Shown here one piece after another: positions 1-5,325 of a DNA stretch of 9,670 bases (the stretch's first letter is position 1; each line of letters opens with the position of its first letter). This stretch comes from Pseudomonadota bacterium. Lineage in GTDB: Bacteria > Pseudomonadota > Gammaproteobacteria > Burkholderiales > Burkholderiaceae_C. The translations under genes and the position numbers were made by a program. The notes under the pieces are model-generated. The model ran no database searches, was not told the origin of the DNA, and worked only from the letters and a program-made list of their open reading frames with translations. The DNA lies in the NCBI GenBank assembly GCA_023418355.1, contig JAEZZU010000314.1, forward strand, positions 1 through 9,670. Direction: 5' to 3'.

Positions 1-422
1 GGCTTGCCCTGGGCGCGCACGGTGGACTTTTTCACGTTGGCAATGAAAGCGTCCAGCCCGTCATTGTTAAAGCCAAAGCGGTTGATGATGCCCTTGGCCG
101 CTGGCAGGCGGAACATGCGGGGCTTGGGGTTGCCGGGCTGGGGCTTGGGCGTCACCGTGCCCACTTCCACAAAACCAAAACCCATGGCTGCCAGCGCGTC
201 GATGCAGCGGGCGTTCTTGTCCAGACCCGCCGCCATGCCCACGCGGTTGGGAAACTGCAGCCCCGCCAGTGTGATGGGGTCGCTCACCTGCGGTGCCGAC
301 CACGCCATCTGCAGCGGTGTGCCCTGGCCCTTGGCCAGCATGTTCATCGTGAAGTCATGGGCCTGTTCGGCATCCATACCAAAGAGAAAGGGTCGCACGA
401 GCGCGTAGGGGATCAGTGACAT
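1..422 (-). CDS. pyrD: Dihydroorotate dehydrogenase (quinone), class 2, N-terminal part
   Basis: PyrD oxidises dihydroorotate to orotate with FMN and passes electrons to the quinone pool at the inner membrane; this is the fourth step of pyrimidine synthesis. Only the first 140 codons are inside the window, and the gene runs off the left edge (the class 2 family is about 340 residues). Reading the minus strand from the ATG at 422-420, the protein begins MSLIPYALVRPFLFGMDAEQ, the short N-terminal helical region typical of membrane-associated class 2 enzymes. The FMN-barrel motifs AAGLDKN (about 64-70), VGTVTPKPQPGNPKPR (about 87-102) and INRFGFNN (about 113-120) follow. These distinguish it from the soluble class 1 enzymes. 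It diverges from rpiA across a 36-base gap, so the two promoters must sit close together or overlap the coding ends. No strong ribosome binding site precedes the start. Confidence 0.96.
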   Translation of the reverse strand, partial: MSLIPYALVRPFLFGMDAEQAHDFTMNMLAKGQGTPLQMAWSAPQVSDPITLAGLQFPNRVGMAAGLDKNARCIDALAAMGFGFVEVGTVTPKPQPGNPKPRMFRLPAAKGIINRFGFNNDGLDAFIANVKKSTVRAQGK

Positions 423-458
423 AGGGAATAATTCAAGGGATTAACCGGATTCTCTCTC

Positions 459-1151
459 ATGACGACACCTCAAGCTCCTTTGTCCCAAGATGAATTGAAA
501 ACTTTGGTCGGTCAAGCCGCACTGCACTACGTGGTGCCCGGCGAGATCGTGGGGGTGGGCACCGGCTCCACCGTCAACAAGTTCATTGATGCGCTGGCTT
601 CCATGAAGGATCAGATCAAGGGTGCGGTGTCCAGCTCCGTGGCCAGCACCGAGCGTCTGAAGGCACTGGGCATCACGGTTTTCGATGCCAACGAAGTGCA
701 GAGCCTGTCGGTCTACATCGACGGCGCGGACGAAATCGACGGCAAGGGCTACATGGTCAAGGGCGGTGGCGCGGCACTCACGCGCGAGAAGATCGTCGCC
801 GCGCTGGCCAAGCAGTTTGTCTGCATCGTGGACGAATCCAAGCTGGTAGCTTCACTGGGCAAGTTCCCGCTGCCCGTGGAAGTCATCCCCATGGCTGCGG
901 CCCAAATCGCGCGCAAGTTTGAAGCCATGGGCGGCACCGCCACCATCCGCATGAAGGACGGCCAGCCGCTGGTCACCGACAACGGCCAGCACATTCTGGA
1001 CGTGCGCGGCCTGAACATTACCGACCCGCTGGCGTTTGAAAGCCAGGTGAACCAGTGGCCCGGCGTGGTCACCGTAGGTGTGTTTGCCCACCAGAAGGCC
1101 AATGTCTGCCTGATGGGTACGGCCGCAGGCGTCCAAACTTTCTCTTATTAA
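459..1151 (+). CDS. rpiA: Ribose-5-phosphate isomerase A
   Basis: RpiA interconverts ribose 5-phosphate and ribulose 5-phosphate in the non-oxidative pentose phosphate pathway, in the cytoplasm. The 230-residue product is close to the usual family length (about 220). Visible motifs are GTGSTV (34-39, phosphate loop), the serine-rich SSSVAST stretch (58-64), DGADE (88-92), KGGGAALTREK (101-111) with E110 matching the catalytic glutamate (E103 in E. coli), VDESK (124-128), and PGVVTVGVF near the C-terminus. The ATG at 459 is the natural family start, although only a weak purine-rich stretch precedes it. The stop at 1149-1151 lies inside an inverted repeat, and the next gene begins 19 bases later on the same strand. 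Co-transcription with the SpmAB-like gene is therefore likely. Confidence 0.97.
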   Translation: MTTPQAPLSQDELKTLVGQAALHYVVPGEIVGVGTGSTVNKFIDALASMKDQIKGAVSSSVASTERLKALGITVFDANEVQSLSVYIDGADEIDGKGYMVKGGGAALTREKIVAALAKQFVCIVDESKLVASLGKFPLPVEVIPMAAAQIARKFEAMGGTATIRMKDGQPLVTDNGQHILDVRGLNITDPLAFESQVNQWPGVVTVGVFAHQKANVCLMGTAAGVQTFSY

Positions 1152-1167
1152 ATCGCTGGCGATTTAA
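1148..1167 (+). repeat. Hairpin at the rpiA-spmAB junction
   Basis: TTAAATCGC (1148-1156), a TG spacer, then GCGATTTAA (1159-1167) form a perfect 9-base inverted repeat. The left arm contains the rpiA stop codon, and the right arm ends 3 bases before the next ATG. No U-tract follows, so this is not a standard intrinsic terminator. It covers the place where a ribosome binding site for the next gene would be expected, which suggests translational coupling or RNA processing (inference). Confidence 0.75.
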
Positions 1168-1170
1168 CCC

Positions 1171-2400
1171 ATGCTCAACATCCTCTGGTTGGGCTTTTTT
1201 GTCGTGGCTGCCATCGCTGCACTGGCTCAATGGCTGGTGGGCGGGCAGCCACAAGTGTTTGCGCAGATGGTGCAGGCCCTGTTTGCCATGGCCAAGCTCT
1301 CGGTCGAGGTCATGGTGCTGCTGTTTGGCACGCTCACCCTGTGGTTGGGCTTTCTGCGCATCGCCGAAGAAGCCGGGGTCGTGCAGTGGCTGGCCAAAGT
1401 GCTGGGGCCGCTGTTTGCCAAACTCATGCCCGAAGTGCCACGCGGCCATCCGGCGCTGGGCCTCATTACACTGAACTTTGCGGCCAACGGTCTGGGGCTG
1501 GACAACGCCGCCACGCCCATGGGTCTGAAGGCCATGCGCGCGCTGCAGGAGCTGAACCCGAAACCAGACACTGCGACGAATGCGCAGATTCTGTTTCTGG
1601 TGCTCAACGCATCATCGCTCACACTGCTGCCCGTCACCATCTTCATGTACCGCATGCAGCAGGGCGCACCAGACCCCACGCTGGTGTTCTTGCCGATTTT
1701 GCTGGCGACCTCGGCCTCCACCATCGTGGGTCTGCTGTCGGTGGCCTTTGTGCAGCGCCTGCCTATCTTCAGTCCTGTCGTTTTGGCCTATCTGCTGCCT
1801 GTGGCGCTGGGCTTGGGCACCTTCATGGCGCTGCTCACCACGCTGAGCGCGGCGGCGCTGGCTTCACTATCTTCATTGCTCGGCAACTTTACGCTGTTTG
1901 CCTTGATCCTGCTCTTTGTCTGCATGGGCGCGTACAAGAAAGTGCCCGTGTACGACAGCTTTGTGGCCGGAGCCAAAGAAGGCTTTGATGTCGCCAAGGG
2001 CCTGCTGCCGTATCTGGTGGCCATGCTCTGCGCCGTGGGCGTATTCCGTGCCTCGGGGGCGCTGGACTATGTGCTGGACGCTATCCGCTGGTGCGTGAAT
2101 TGGCTGGGCATGGATGGCCGCTTTGTGGATGCGCTGCCAACCGCCTTGGTCAAACCGTTTTCCGGCAGCGCCGCACGCGCGATGTTGATTGAAACCATGC
2201 AAAGCCAAGGCGTGGACAGCTTTGCCGCGCTGGCCGCAGCGACGGTGCAGGGCAGTACCGAAACCACCTTCTATGTGCTGGCTGTGTACTTTGGCGCGGT
2301 GGGGATTCAGAAGGCGCGGCATGCGGTGCCGTGCGCCTTGCTGGCCGAGCTGGCTGGGGTGGTGGCGGCGATTGGGGTGACTTATTGGTTTTTTGGGTAA
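1171..2400 (+). CDS. SpmA-SpmB fusion (nucleoside-recognition/Gate domain membrane protein)
   Basis: This 409-residue, strongly hydrophobic protein appears to fuse the two 'spore maturation' proteins SpmA and SpmB, which are separate genes of roughly 180-200 residues in Bacillus. The SpmA-like half (about 1-196) carries the signature LNFAANGLGLDNAATPMGLK (101-120) followed by LNASSLTLLP (145-154). The SpmB-like half (about 205-409) carries YDSFVAGAKEGFDVAKGLLP (261-280), KPFSGSAARAML (328-339) and GSTETTFYVLAVYFGAVGIQ (361-380). Multiple membrane segments are evident in both halves. Fused versions are known in non-sporulating Gram-negatives, where annotations read 'spore maturation protein' or 'nucleoside recognition domain protein'; the transported or sensed substrate is not established. 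It probably shares a transcript with rpiA (19-base gap). No strong Shine-Dalgarno sequence precedes the ATG at 1171, consistent with coupling to rpiA. Confidence 0.9.
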   Translation: MLNILWLGFFVVAAIAALAQWLVGGQPQVFAQMVQALFAMAKLSVEVMVLLFGTLTLWLGFLRIAEEAGVVQWLAKVLGPLFAKLMPEVPRGHPALGLITLNFAANGLGLDNAATPMGLKAMRALQELNPKPDTATNAQILFLVLNASSLTLLPVTIFMYRMQQGAPDPTLVFLPILLATSASTIVGLLSVAFVQRLPIFSPVVLAYLLPVALGLGTFMALLTTLSAAALASLSSLLGNFTLFALILLFVCMGAYKKVPVYDSFVAGAKEGFDVAKGLLPYLVAMLCAVGVFRASGALDYVLDAIRWCVNWLGMDGRFVDALPTALVKPFSGSAARAMLIETMQSQGVDSFAALAAATVQGSTETTFYVLAVYFGAVGIQKARHAVPCALLAELAGVVAAIGVTYWFFG

Positions 2401-2442
2401 GCATGCGATAGAGCTTTGTGGGCTTGTTTGGGCTGCATGCTT
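2399..2442. repeat. Inverted repeat at the 3' end of the SpmAB-like gene
   Basis: AAGCATGC (2399-2406, including the last two bases of the stop codon) is matched by GCATGCTT (2435-2442), an 8-base perfect inverted repeat with a 28-base loop. No U-run follows. It may be a Rho-type 3' end structure or the left edge of the repeat block that begins at 2453. Confidence 0.4.
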
Positions 2443-2452
2443 GGTTTGCTGA

Positions 2453-2760
2453 AGGGAGTCGGGTTTCGGCCCGACAGCCGCCTTACTTTCCTTTGCTTGC
2501 CCACCGGATCGCCGGCCGAAGCAAAGTAAGCAAAGGAAAGGGCTCCCTACTACCTGCGTCCCTTCGCTGCGCTGCGGGCAACCTGTGGTGCTCGCCTGTG
2601 GAGTGCGCCGCAGAACTCGCTACGCGCTTGGTAAGCGCTTCGCTCAGACAGCTGCGGCGAGTCAGATGGACGAAGCATGTGCGGCATGAGCCGCACATGC
2701 CACCCCACAGGCTGCGCGCCTCGGCGCAGGTAGAAGGGTGTGGGGGGCGCCAGCCGCTGG
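2453..2760. repeat. Composite palindromic intergenic repeat block
   Basis: This non-coding block is a chain of nested inverted repeats. AGGGAG (2453-2458) pairs with CTCCCT (2543-2548) and encloses two hairpins: GTCGGG/CCCGAC (2458-2463 and 2470-2475) and CTTTCCTTTGCTT/AAGCAAAGGAAAG (2486-2498 and 2528-2540, 13 perfect pairs). Further right, CGCCGCAG/CTGCGGCG (2606-2613 and 2652-2659) encloses GCGCTT/AAGCGC (2624-2629 and 2633-2638). A perfect 11-pair hairpin lies at 2675-2700, and CCCCACA/TGTGGGG (2703-2709 and 2739-2745) encloses CTGCGC/GCGCAG (2712-2717 and 2724-2729). Sequence of this style (the CTTTGCTT palindrome followed by a CCTTCGCTGCGCTGCGGGCA segment) is familiar to me as dispersed intergenic repeats of Burkholderiales. 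No transposase or other protein is encoded. Confidence 0.7.
2675..2700. repeat. Perfect 11-bp stem hairpin
   Basis: GCATGTGCGGC (2675-2685), loop ATGA, GCCGCACATGC (2690-2700). All 11 positions pair. It lies within the larger block but is self-contained and without a U-tract, so it is not an intrinsic terminator in either direction. Confidence 0.85.
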
Positions 2761-2796
2761 ATTTCTTAATGAAATATGGTTCTGGTGCATATGCAG

Positions 2797-2814
2797 CAAG
2801 CGCTGGCAGCTATG
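2797..2814 (+). repeat. AGCGCT-core repeat arm, copy 1
   Basis: CAAGCGCTGGCAGCTATG is present here and recurs with one change (G to A at position 9) at 5183-5200. Both copies are followed by an A/T-rich run. The shared 17 of 18 bases in two unrelated intergenic gaps indicate a dispersed repeat. Here the partner arm seen around the second copy is not clearly recognisable. Confidence 0.7.
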
Positions 2815-2829
2815 AATTTGGTATTGACT

Positions 2830-2865
2830 CCCTCTCCCGCTTGCGGGAGAGGGCTGGGGTGAGGG
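2830..2865. repeat. CCCTCTCCC palindromic repeat element
   Basis: CCCTCTCCCGC (2830-2840), TT, GCGGGAGAGGG (2843-2853) is a perfect 11-bp palindrome followed by CTGGGGTGAGGGG. I recognise this arrangement as an abundant intergenic repeat of many proteobacteria. Its minus-strand translation gives the PHPSPLPQAGEG peptide that appears in many spurious ORFs. Confidence 0.8.
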
Positions 2866-3045
2866 GTATCAGAGCTTTTGCCGGGAAGGTTGGAAAAGAT
2901 GCCAAGGCACCTCTGCATGCATCGTCTTTCGCGAGTCAAAGCGCTGTAATTCATAGATTTCTTCAAGCTGTGTCTTGCTTGTCCTATGCAGTCCTTCCCT
3001 GGATCCGCCCATTGAAGTCAGTCTGTAGCAGGCGTTGTAGTCGTT
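2866..3045. other. Gene-free remainder of the convergent intergenic region
   Basis: This stretch lies between the palindromic repeats and the 3' end of the sugar dehydrogenase gene. I see no convincing gene and no hairpin followed by a T-run in either direction, so no intrinsic terminator for the minus-strand gene is evident. A minus-strand open frame at 2766-2966 crosses it but includes the palindromic repeat at 2830-2865 and is probably not a gene. Confidence 0.5.
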
Positions 3046-4167
3046 TCAAGGAGCCACTTTCAACCTCAACAACTGCCCCTTATTCTCATCCGTCAACACA
3101 TACAACCACCCATCCGGCCCCTGGCGCACATCACGCACACGCTGGCCGAGGTTGGGCAGCAGGTGTTCGGTCTTCACCACCTTGTCACCATCCAGCGTAA
3201 TGCGCTCCAGCCGCCGGGCCTTGAGTGCGCCGACGACCATCTGGCCTTTCCATGCGGGGTAGCGGTCTGAGGTGATAAAGGTCATGCCTGAAACGGCAAT
3301 CGAGGGCGTCCAGTAATGCACGGGCTGCTCCATGCCTTCCTTGTGCGTAATGCCTTCGCCAATCTTGCCGCCGCCGTAGTTTTCGCCATAGGTAATGACG
3401 GGCCAGCCGTAGTTCTTGCCGGGCTCAGGGCGGTTGATCTCGTCGCCGCCCTGCGGGCCATGCTCATTCATCCAGAACGTGCCATCGGGCGCGAGTGCTG
3501 CGCCCTGCGGGCTGCGGTGGCCGTAGCTCCAGATTTCAGGCAGGGCGTCGCTACGGCCCACAAAGGGGTTGTCCTTGGGCACGCTGCCGTCTTTATGAAT
3601 GCGCACGATTTTGCCGAGGTGGCTTTGCAGGTTTTGCGCTTCTTCCTTGAACAGAGAACGCTCGCCCAGCGTGAGCAGCAGCGTGCCGTCGGGCCGCTCC
3701 ACGATGCGGCAGCCAAAGTGCAGCTGGCTGGCTTTCTTGGGGCGCTGGCTGAAGATGATTTGCAGGTTTCCCAGCTGCTTGGCATCGGCAGACAGCTGGG
3801 CCTTGGCCAGCGCCGTGCTGTTGCTGCCGTTCAGGCCGGGCTCGGCAAAGCAGAAGTACAGCGTCCGGTTGCTGGCAAAGTTGCTGTCCAGCACCACATC
3901 CAGCAGGCCGCCCTGGCCGCCGACGGCGATCTCAGGCAATCCCTGGATGGGCGCGCCCAGCGTGCCATCGGGGGCGATCACGCGCAGGCGGCCGGGGCGC
4001 TCAGTCACGAGGAATTGCCCATCGGGCAAAAAGGCCACGGCCCAGGGGTGCTGCAGGCCGCTGGCGACGACTTCGGGCCGTACTTCCAGCGCATGTGCGC
4101 TGCCAAGCTGCAGCAGTGCGGCGCACAAGAGAGTGGGGGCGGTACGCAGAAAACGGGGGGTGGCCAT
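3046..4167 (-). CDS. Secreted PQQ-dependent aldose sugar dehydrogenase (YliI/Asd type)
   Basis: The 373-residue product resembles E. coli YliI (Asd), a soluble periplasmic six-bladed beta-propeller that oxidises aldoses with pyrroloquinoline quinone. The chosen start (ATG at 4167-4165) gives a signal peptide with arginines at 5 and 8, a hydrophobic core APTLLCAALLQLGS and a likely cut after AHA (residue 26). AGGAG lies 10 bases upstream of it. A longer reading from a TTG at 4227 would bury the signal. Family motifs are HFGCRIVERPDGTLLLTLGE (150-169) with H150 as probable catalytic base, IWSYGHRSPQG (212-222) with R218 as probable PQQ-contacting arginine, NEHGPQGGDEI (234-244), GKNYGWP (250-256), and RVRDVRQGPDGWLYVLTDE (343-361). 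No PQQ biosynthesis genes are in the window. It converges on the SpmAB-like gene and diverges from the YebC-family gene. Family assignment is firm; the sugar substrate is not known. Confidence 0.93.
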   Translation of the reverse strand: MATPRFLRTAPTLLCAALLQLGSAHALEVRPEVVASGLQHPWAVAFLPDGQFLVTERPGRLRVIAPDGTLGAPIQGLPEIAVGGQGGLLDVVLDSNFASNRTLYFCFAEPGLNGSNSTALAKAQLSADAKQLGNLQIIFSQRPKKASQLHFGCRIVERPDGTLLLTLGERSLFKEEAQNLQSHLGKIVRIHKDGSVPKDNPFVGRSDALPEIWSYGHRSPQGAALAPDGTFWMNEHGPQGGDEINRPEPGKNYGWPVITYGENYGGGKIGEGITHKEGMEQPVHYWTPSIAVSGMTFITSDRYPAWKGQMVVGALKARRLERITLDGDKVVKTEHLLPNLGQRVRDVRQGPDGWLYVLTDENKGQLLRLKVAP

Positions 4168-4198
4168 GGGTGCTTGTCTCCTCATCCAAACTTTGCGA

Positions 4199-4227
4199 AC
4201 ACGCAAGCATGGTGCCAGTTCTGTCAA
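4199..4227 (-). promoter_or_regulatory. Possible promoter for the sugar dehydrogenase gene
   Basis: On the minus strand a perfect TTGACA (4227-4222) lies about 55 bases upstream of the start codon. At 17 bases' spacing the -10 hexamer would be GCGTGT, which is poor, so only the -35 element is convincing. Confidence 0.25.
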
Positions 4228-4267
4228 AAACTTGGCAATGCTGGCGCCATGGCCTATGCCGCAGGTG

Positions 4268-4273
4268 TATAAA
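4268..4273 (+). promoter_or_regulatory. Possible -10 element for the yebC-family gene
   Basis: TATAAA matches five of six bases of the -10 consensus and lies 66 bases before the ATG at 4340. No good -35 is seen at 16-18 bases' spacing (TTGGCA at 4232-4237 is too far). If used, transcription would begin near 4280 and the leader would contain the hairpin at 4293-4308. Confidence 0.3.
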
Positions 4274-4292
4274 TCCCAGTGAAATACTCTAC

Positions 4293-4314
4293 GCCGCTTT
4301 GACGCGGCTTTTTT
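4293..4314 (+). terminator. Terminator-like hairpin in the yebC leader
   Basis: GCCGC (4293-4297), loop TTTGAC, GCGGC (4304-4308) is followed at once by TTTTTTG and a second T-rich run up to 4324. This is the form of a short intrinsic terminator on the plus strand, but no plus-strand gene precedes it and the yebC-family start is only 26 bases downstream. It could be an attenuator or the end of a small transcript. Confidence 0.5.
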
Positions 4315-4339
4315 GTTCTTTTTTCAAGAAAGGCCCCGT

Positions 4340-5044
4340 ATGGGAGCGCAATGGAAAGCCAAGGGCAAGGCCCTGGTTGCGGACGCCAAAGGCAAGCTGT
4401 TTGGCAAACTGGTCAAGGAAATTACCGTAGCAGCCCGCATGGGCGGTGGCGATCCTGCAGGTAACTCTCGCCTGCGCATGGCCATTGAAGCAGCGCGCAA
4501 GGCTTCCATGCCCAAGGACACACTGGACCGCGCTATCAAGAAGGGTTCTGGTGCTGGTGCCGATGCGGTCAACTACTCCAGCGTGATTTTTGAAGGCTAC
4601 GCCCCCCACCGCGTGCCTGTGATGGTCGAGTGCCTGACCGACAACCCCAACCGCACTGCGCCCAATATGCGCGTGTGCTTCCGCAAGGGCCAGATGACTG
4701 CCGTGGCCTGGGACTTTGACCACGTGGGCATGATCGAAGGCGAAGCCGAAAACGGTGCCGACCCCGAACTGGCCGCCATCGAAGCGGGCGCGCAGGACTT
4801 TGAAGCGGGCGATGAAGAGGGCGTGACCCTGTTTATCACCGAGCCTACCGATCTGGACGCTGTGTCCAAGGCACTGCCTGCGCATGGCATCAAGGTGCTG
4901 TCGGCCAAGCTGGGCTACAAGGCCAAGAACCCTGTGAGCATGTCCAGCCTGTCTGCCGAGCAGCAGGAAGAAGTGCAGGCCTTCCTGGCCGGTCTGGAAA
5001 ACGACGACGACGTGCAGAACGTCTTCGTCGGTCTGGTGGACTGA
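4340..5044 (+). CDS. YebC/PmpR-family protein, YeeN-like paralogue
   Basis: The 234-residue product belongs to the YebC/PmpR/TACO1 family, annotated as transcriptional regulators and, more recently, linked to translation at difficult (for example proline-rich) sequences. The start MGAQWKAKGKALVADAKGKL at 4340 follows AAGAAAGG with 6 bases' spacing, and an upstream in-frame start at 4313 is inside a T-rich leader, so 4340 is preferred. Motifs include KLVKEITVAAR, GGGDPAGNSRLRMAIEAARK, MPKDTLDRAIKKG, YEG-like FEGYAP and ECLTDNPNRT, then an acidic C-terminal part ending in LENDDDVQNVFVGLVD. The MGxxW opening and the C-terminus fit the second, YeeN-like YebC paralogue more than canonical YebC (MAGHSKWANT). 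The loop after FRKGQ reads MTAVAWDF, apparently shorter than the GGNLGxxGSVAYxF form of other members. It stands alone between divergent and convergent neighbours and has its own terminator. Confidence 0.92.
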   Translation: MGAQWKAKGKALVADAKGKLFGKLVKEITVAARMGGGDPAGNSRLRMAIEAARKASMPKDTLDRAIKKGSGAGADAVNYSSVIFEGYAPHRVPVMVECLTDNPNRTAPNMRVCFRKGQMTAVAWDFDHVGMIEGEAENGADPELAAIEAGAQDFEAGDEEGVTLFITEPTDLDAVSKALPAHGIKVLSAKLGYKAKNPVSMSSLSAEQQEEVQAFLAGLENDDDVQNVFVGLVD

Positions 5045-5066
5045 GGCTGTTGCTTCCCGCATGAAC

Positions 5067-5093
5067 AAGGCTGCTTCGGCAGCCTTTGTTTTT
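5067..5093 (+). terminator. Intrinsic terminator of the yebC-family gene
   Basis: AAGGCTGC (5067-5074), the stable TTCG tetraloop, GCAGCCTT (5079-5086), then TGTTTTT. It begins 22 bases after the stop codon, a standard position and form. Confidence 0.88.
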
Positions 5094-5112
5094 GCTGTGT
5101 TCTGGTCTTTAT

Positions 5113-5206
5113 AAAAAAGAGAGCTGTCAGCGTACGAATTTGCTATGTTTCAGATATAAAACTATCTGAAATCAATGATTTGCAAGCGCTAGCAGCTATG
5201 TTTTTT
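5113..5206. repeat. Nested palindromic intergenic repeat (AGCGCT family, copy 2)
   Basis: The outer arms run from an A-run with AGCTGTCAGCG (5113-5140) to CAAGCGCTAGCAGCTATG plus a T-run (5178-5206); they are imperfectly complementary. At the centre TTTCAGATA (5148-5156), loop TAAAAC, TATCTGAAA (5163-5171) is a perfect 9-bp stem. The right arm matches 2797-2814 in 17 of 18 bases. The layout resembles a small non-autonomous palindromic element; it codes for nothing visible. Confidence 0.7.
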
Positions 5207-5224
5207 AAGCTGCTCGCTTTTGCA

Positions 5225-5237
5225 GCGCTTAAAGCGC
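5225..5237. repeat. Short palindrome GCGCTT-A-AAGCGC
   Basis: GCGCTT (5225-5230), A, AAGCGC (5232-5237) is a perfect palindrome just left of the strong terminator hairpin. It may be part of the adjoining repeat cluster; no function is assigned. Confidence 0.4.
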
Positions 5238-5243
5238 CCATGA

Positions 5244-5275
5244 AAAAAGGCAAGGTGATTTCACCTTGCCTTTTT
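5244..5275. terminator. Bidirectional intrinsic terminator between yebC-family gene and tyrB
   Basis: AAAAAGGCAAGGTGA (5244-5258), TT, TCACCTTGCCTTTTT (5261-5275) is a perfect 15-bp inverted repeat with a G/C-rich core and an A-run on one side and a T-run on the other. It gives a terminator with a U-tract on both strands. It lies 51 bases beyond the tyrB stop and is likely its main terminator, and a backup for the plus-strand gene. Confidence 0.9.
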
Positions 5276-5325
5276 GGTGTGCACTGCATGCCGGGCTTTC
5301 AGGGCGCGGCATGCTGGTCACAGAC

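Noticed and set aside
2453..2865. CRISPR array
   Set aside because: The repeats are inverted, not regularly spaced direct repeats, and they differ from each other; no cas gene is present.
2766..2966. Minus-strand open frame of 66 codons
   Set aside because: It contains the PHPSPLPQAGEG peptide, which is the translation of the CCCTCTCCC palindromic repeat; no ribosome binding site or domain supports it.
2418..3200. Plus-strand open frame of 260 codons across the repeat region
   Set aside because: It is made of translated palindromic repeats, shows no domain, and its end runs antisense into the sugar dehydrogenase gene. Such repeat-derived hypothetical proteins are a familiar annotation artefact.
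3316..4272. Plus-strand open frame of 318 codons antisense to the sugar dehydrogenase
   Set aside because: The minus-strand protein has a signal peptide, ribosome binding site and all YliI/Asd motifs; the antisense product is low-complexity Ala/Gly/Gln-rich sequence.
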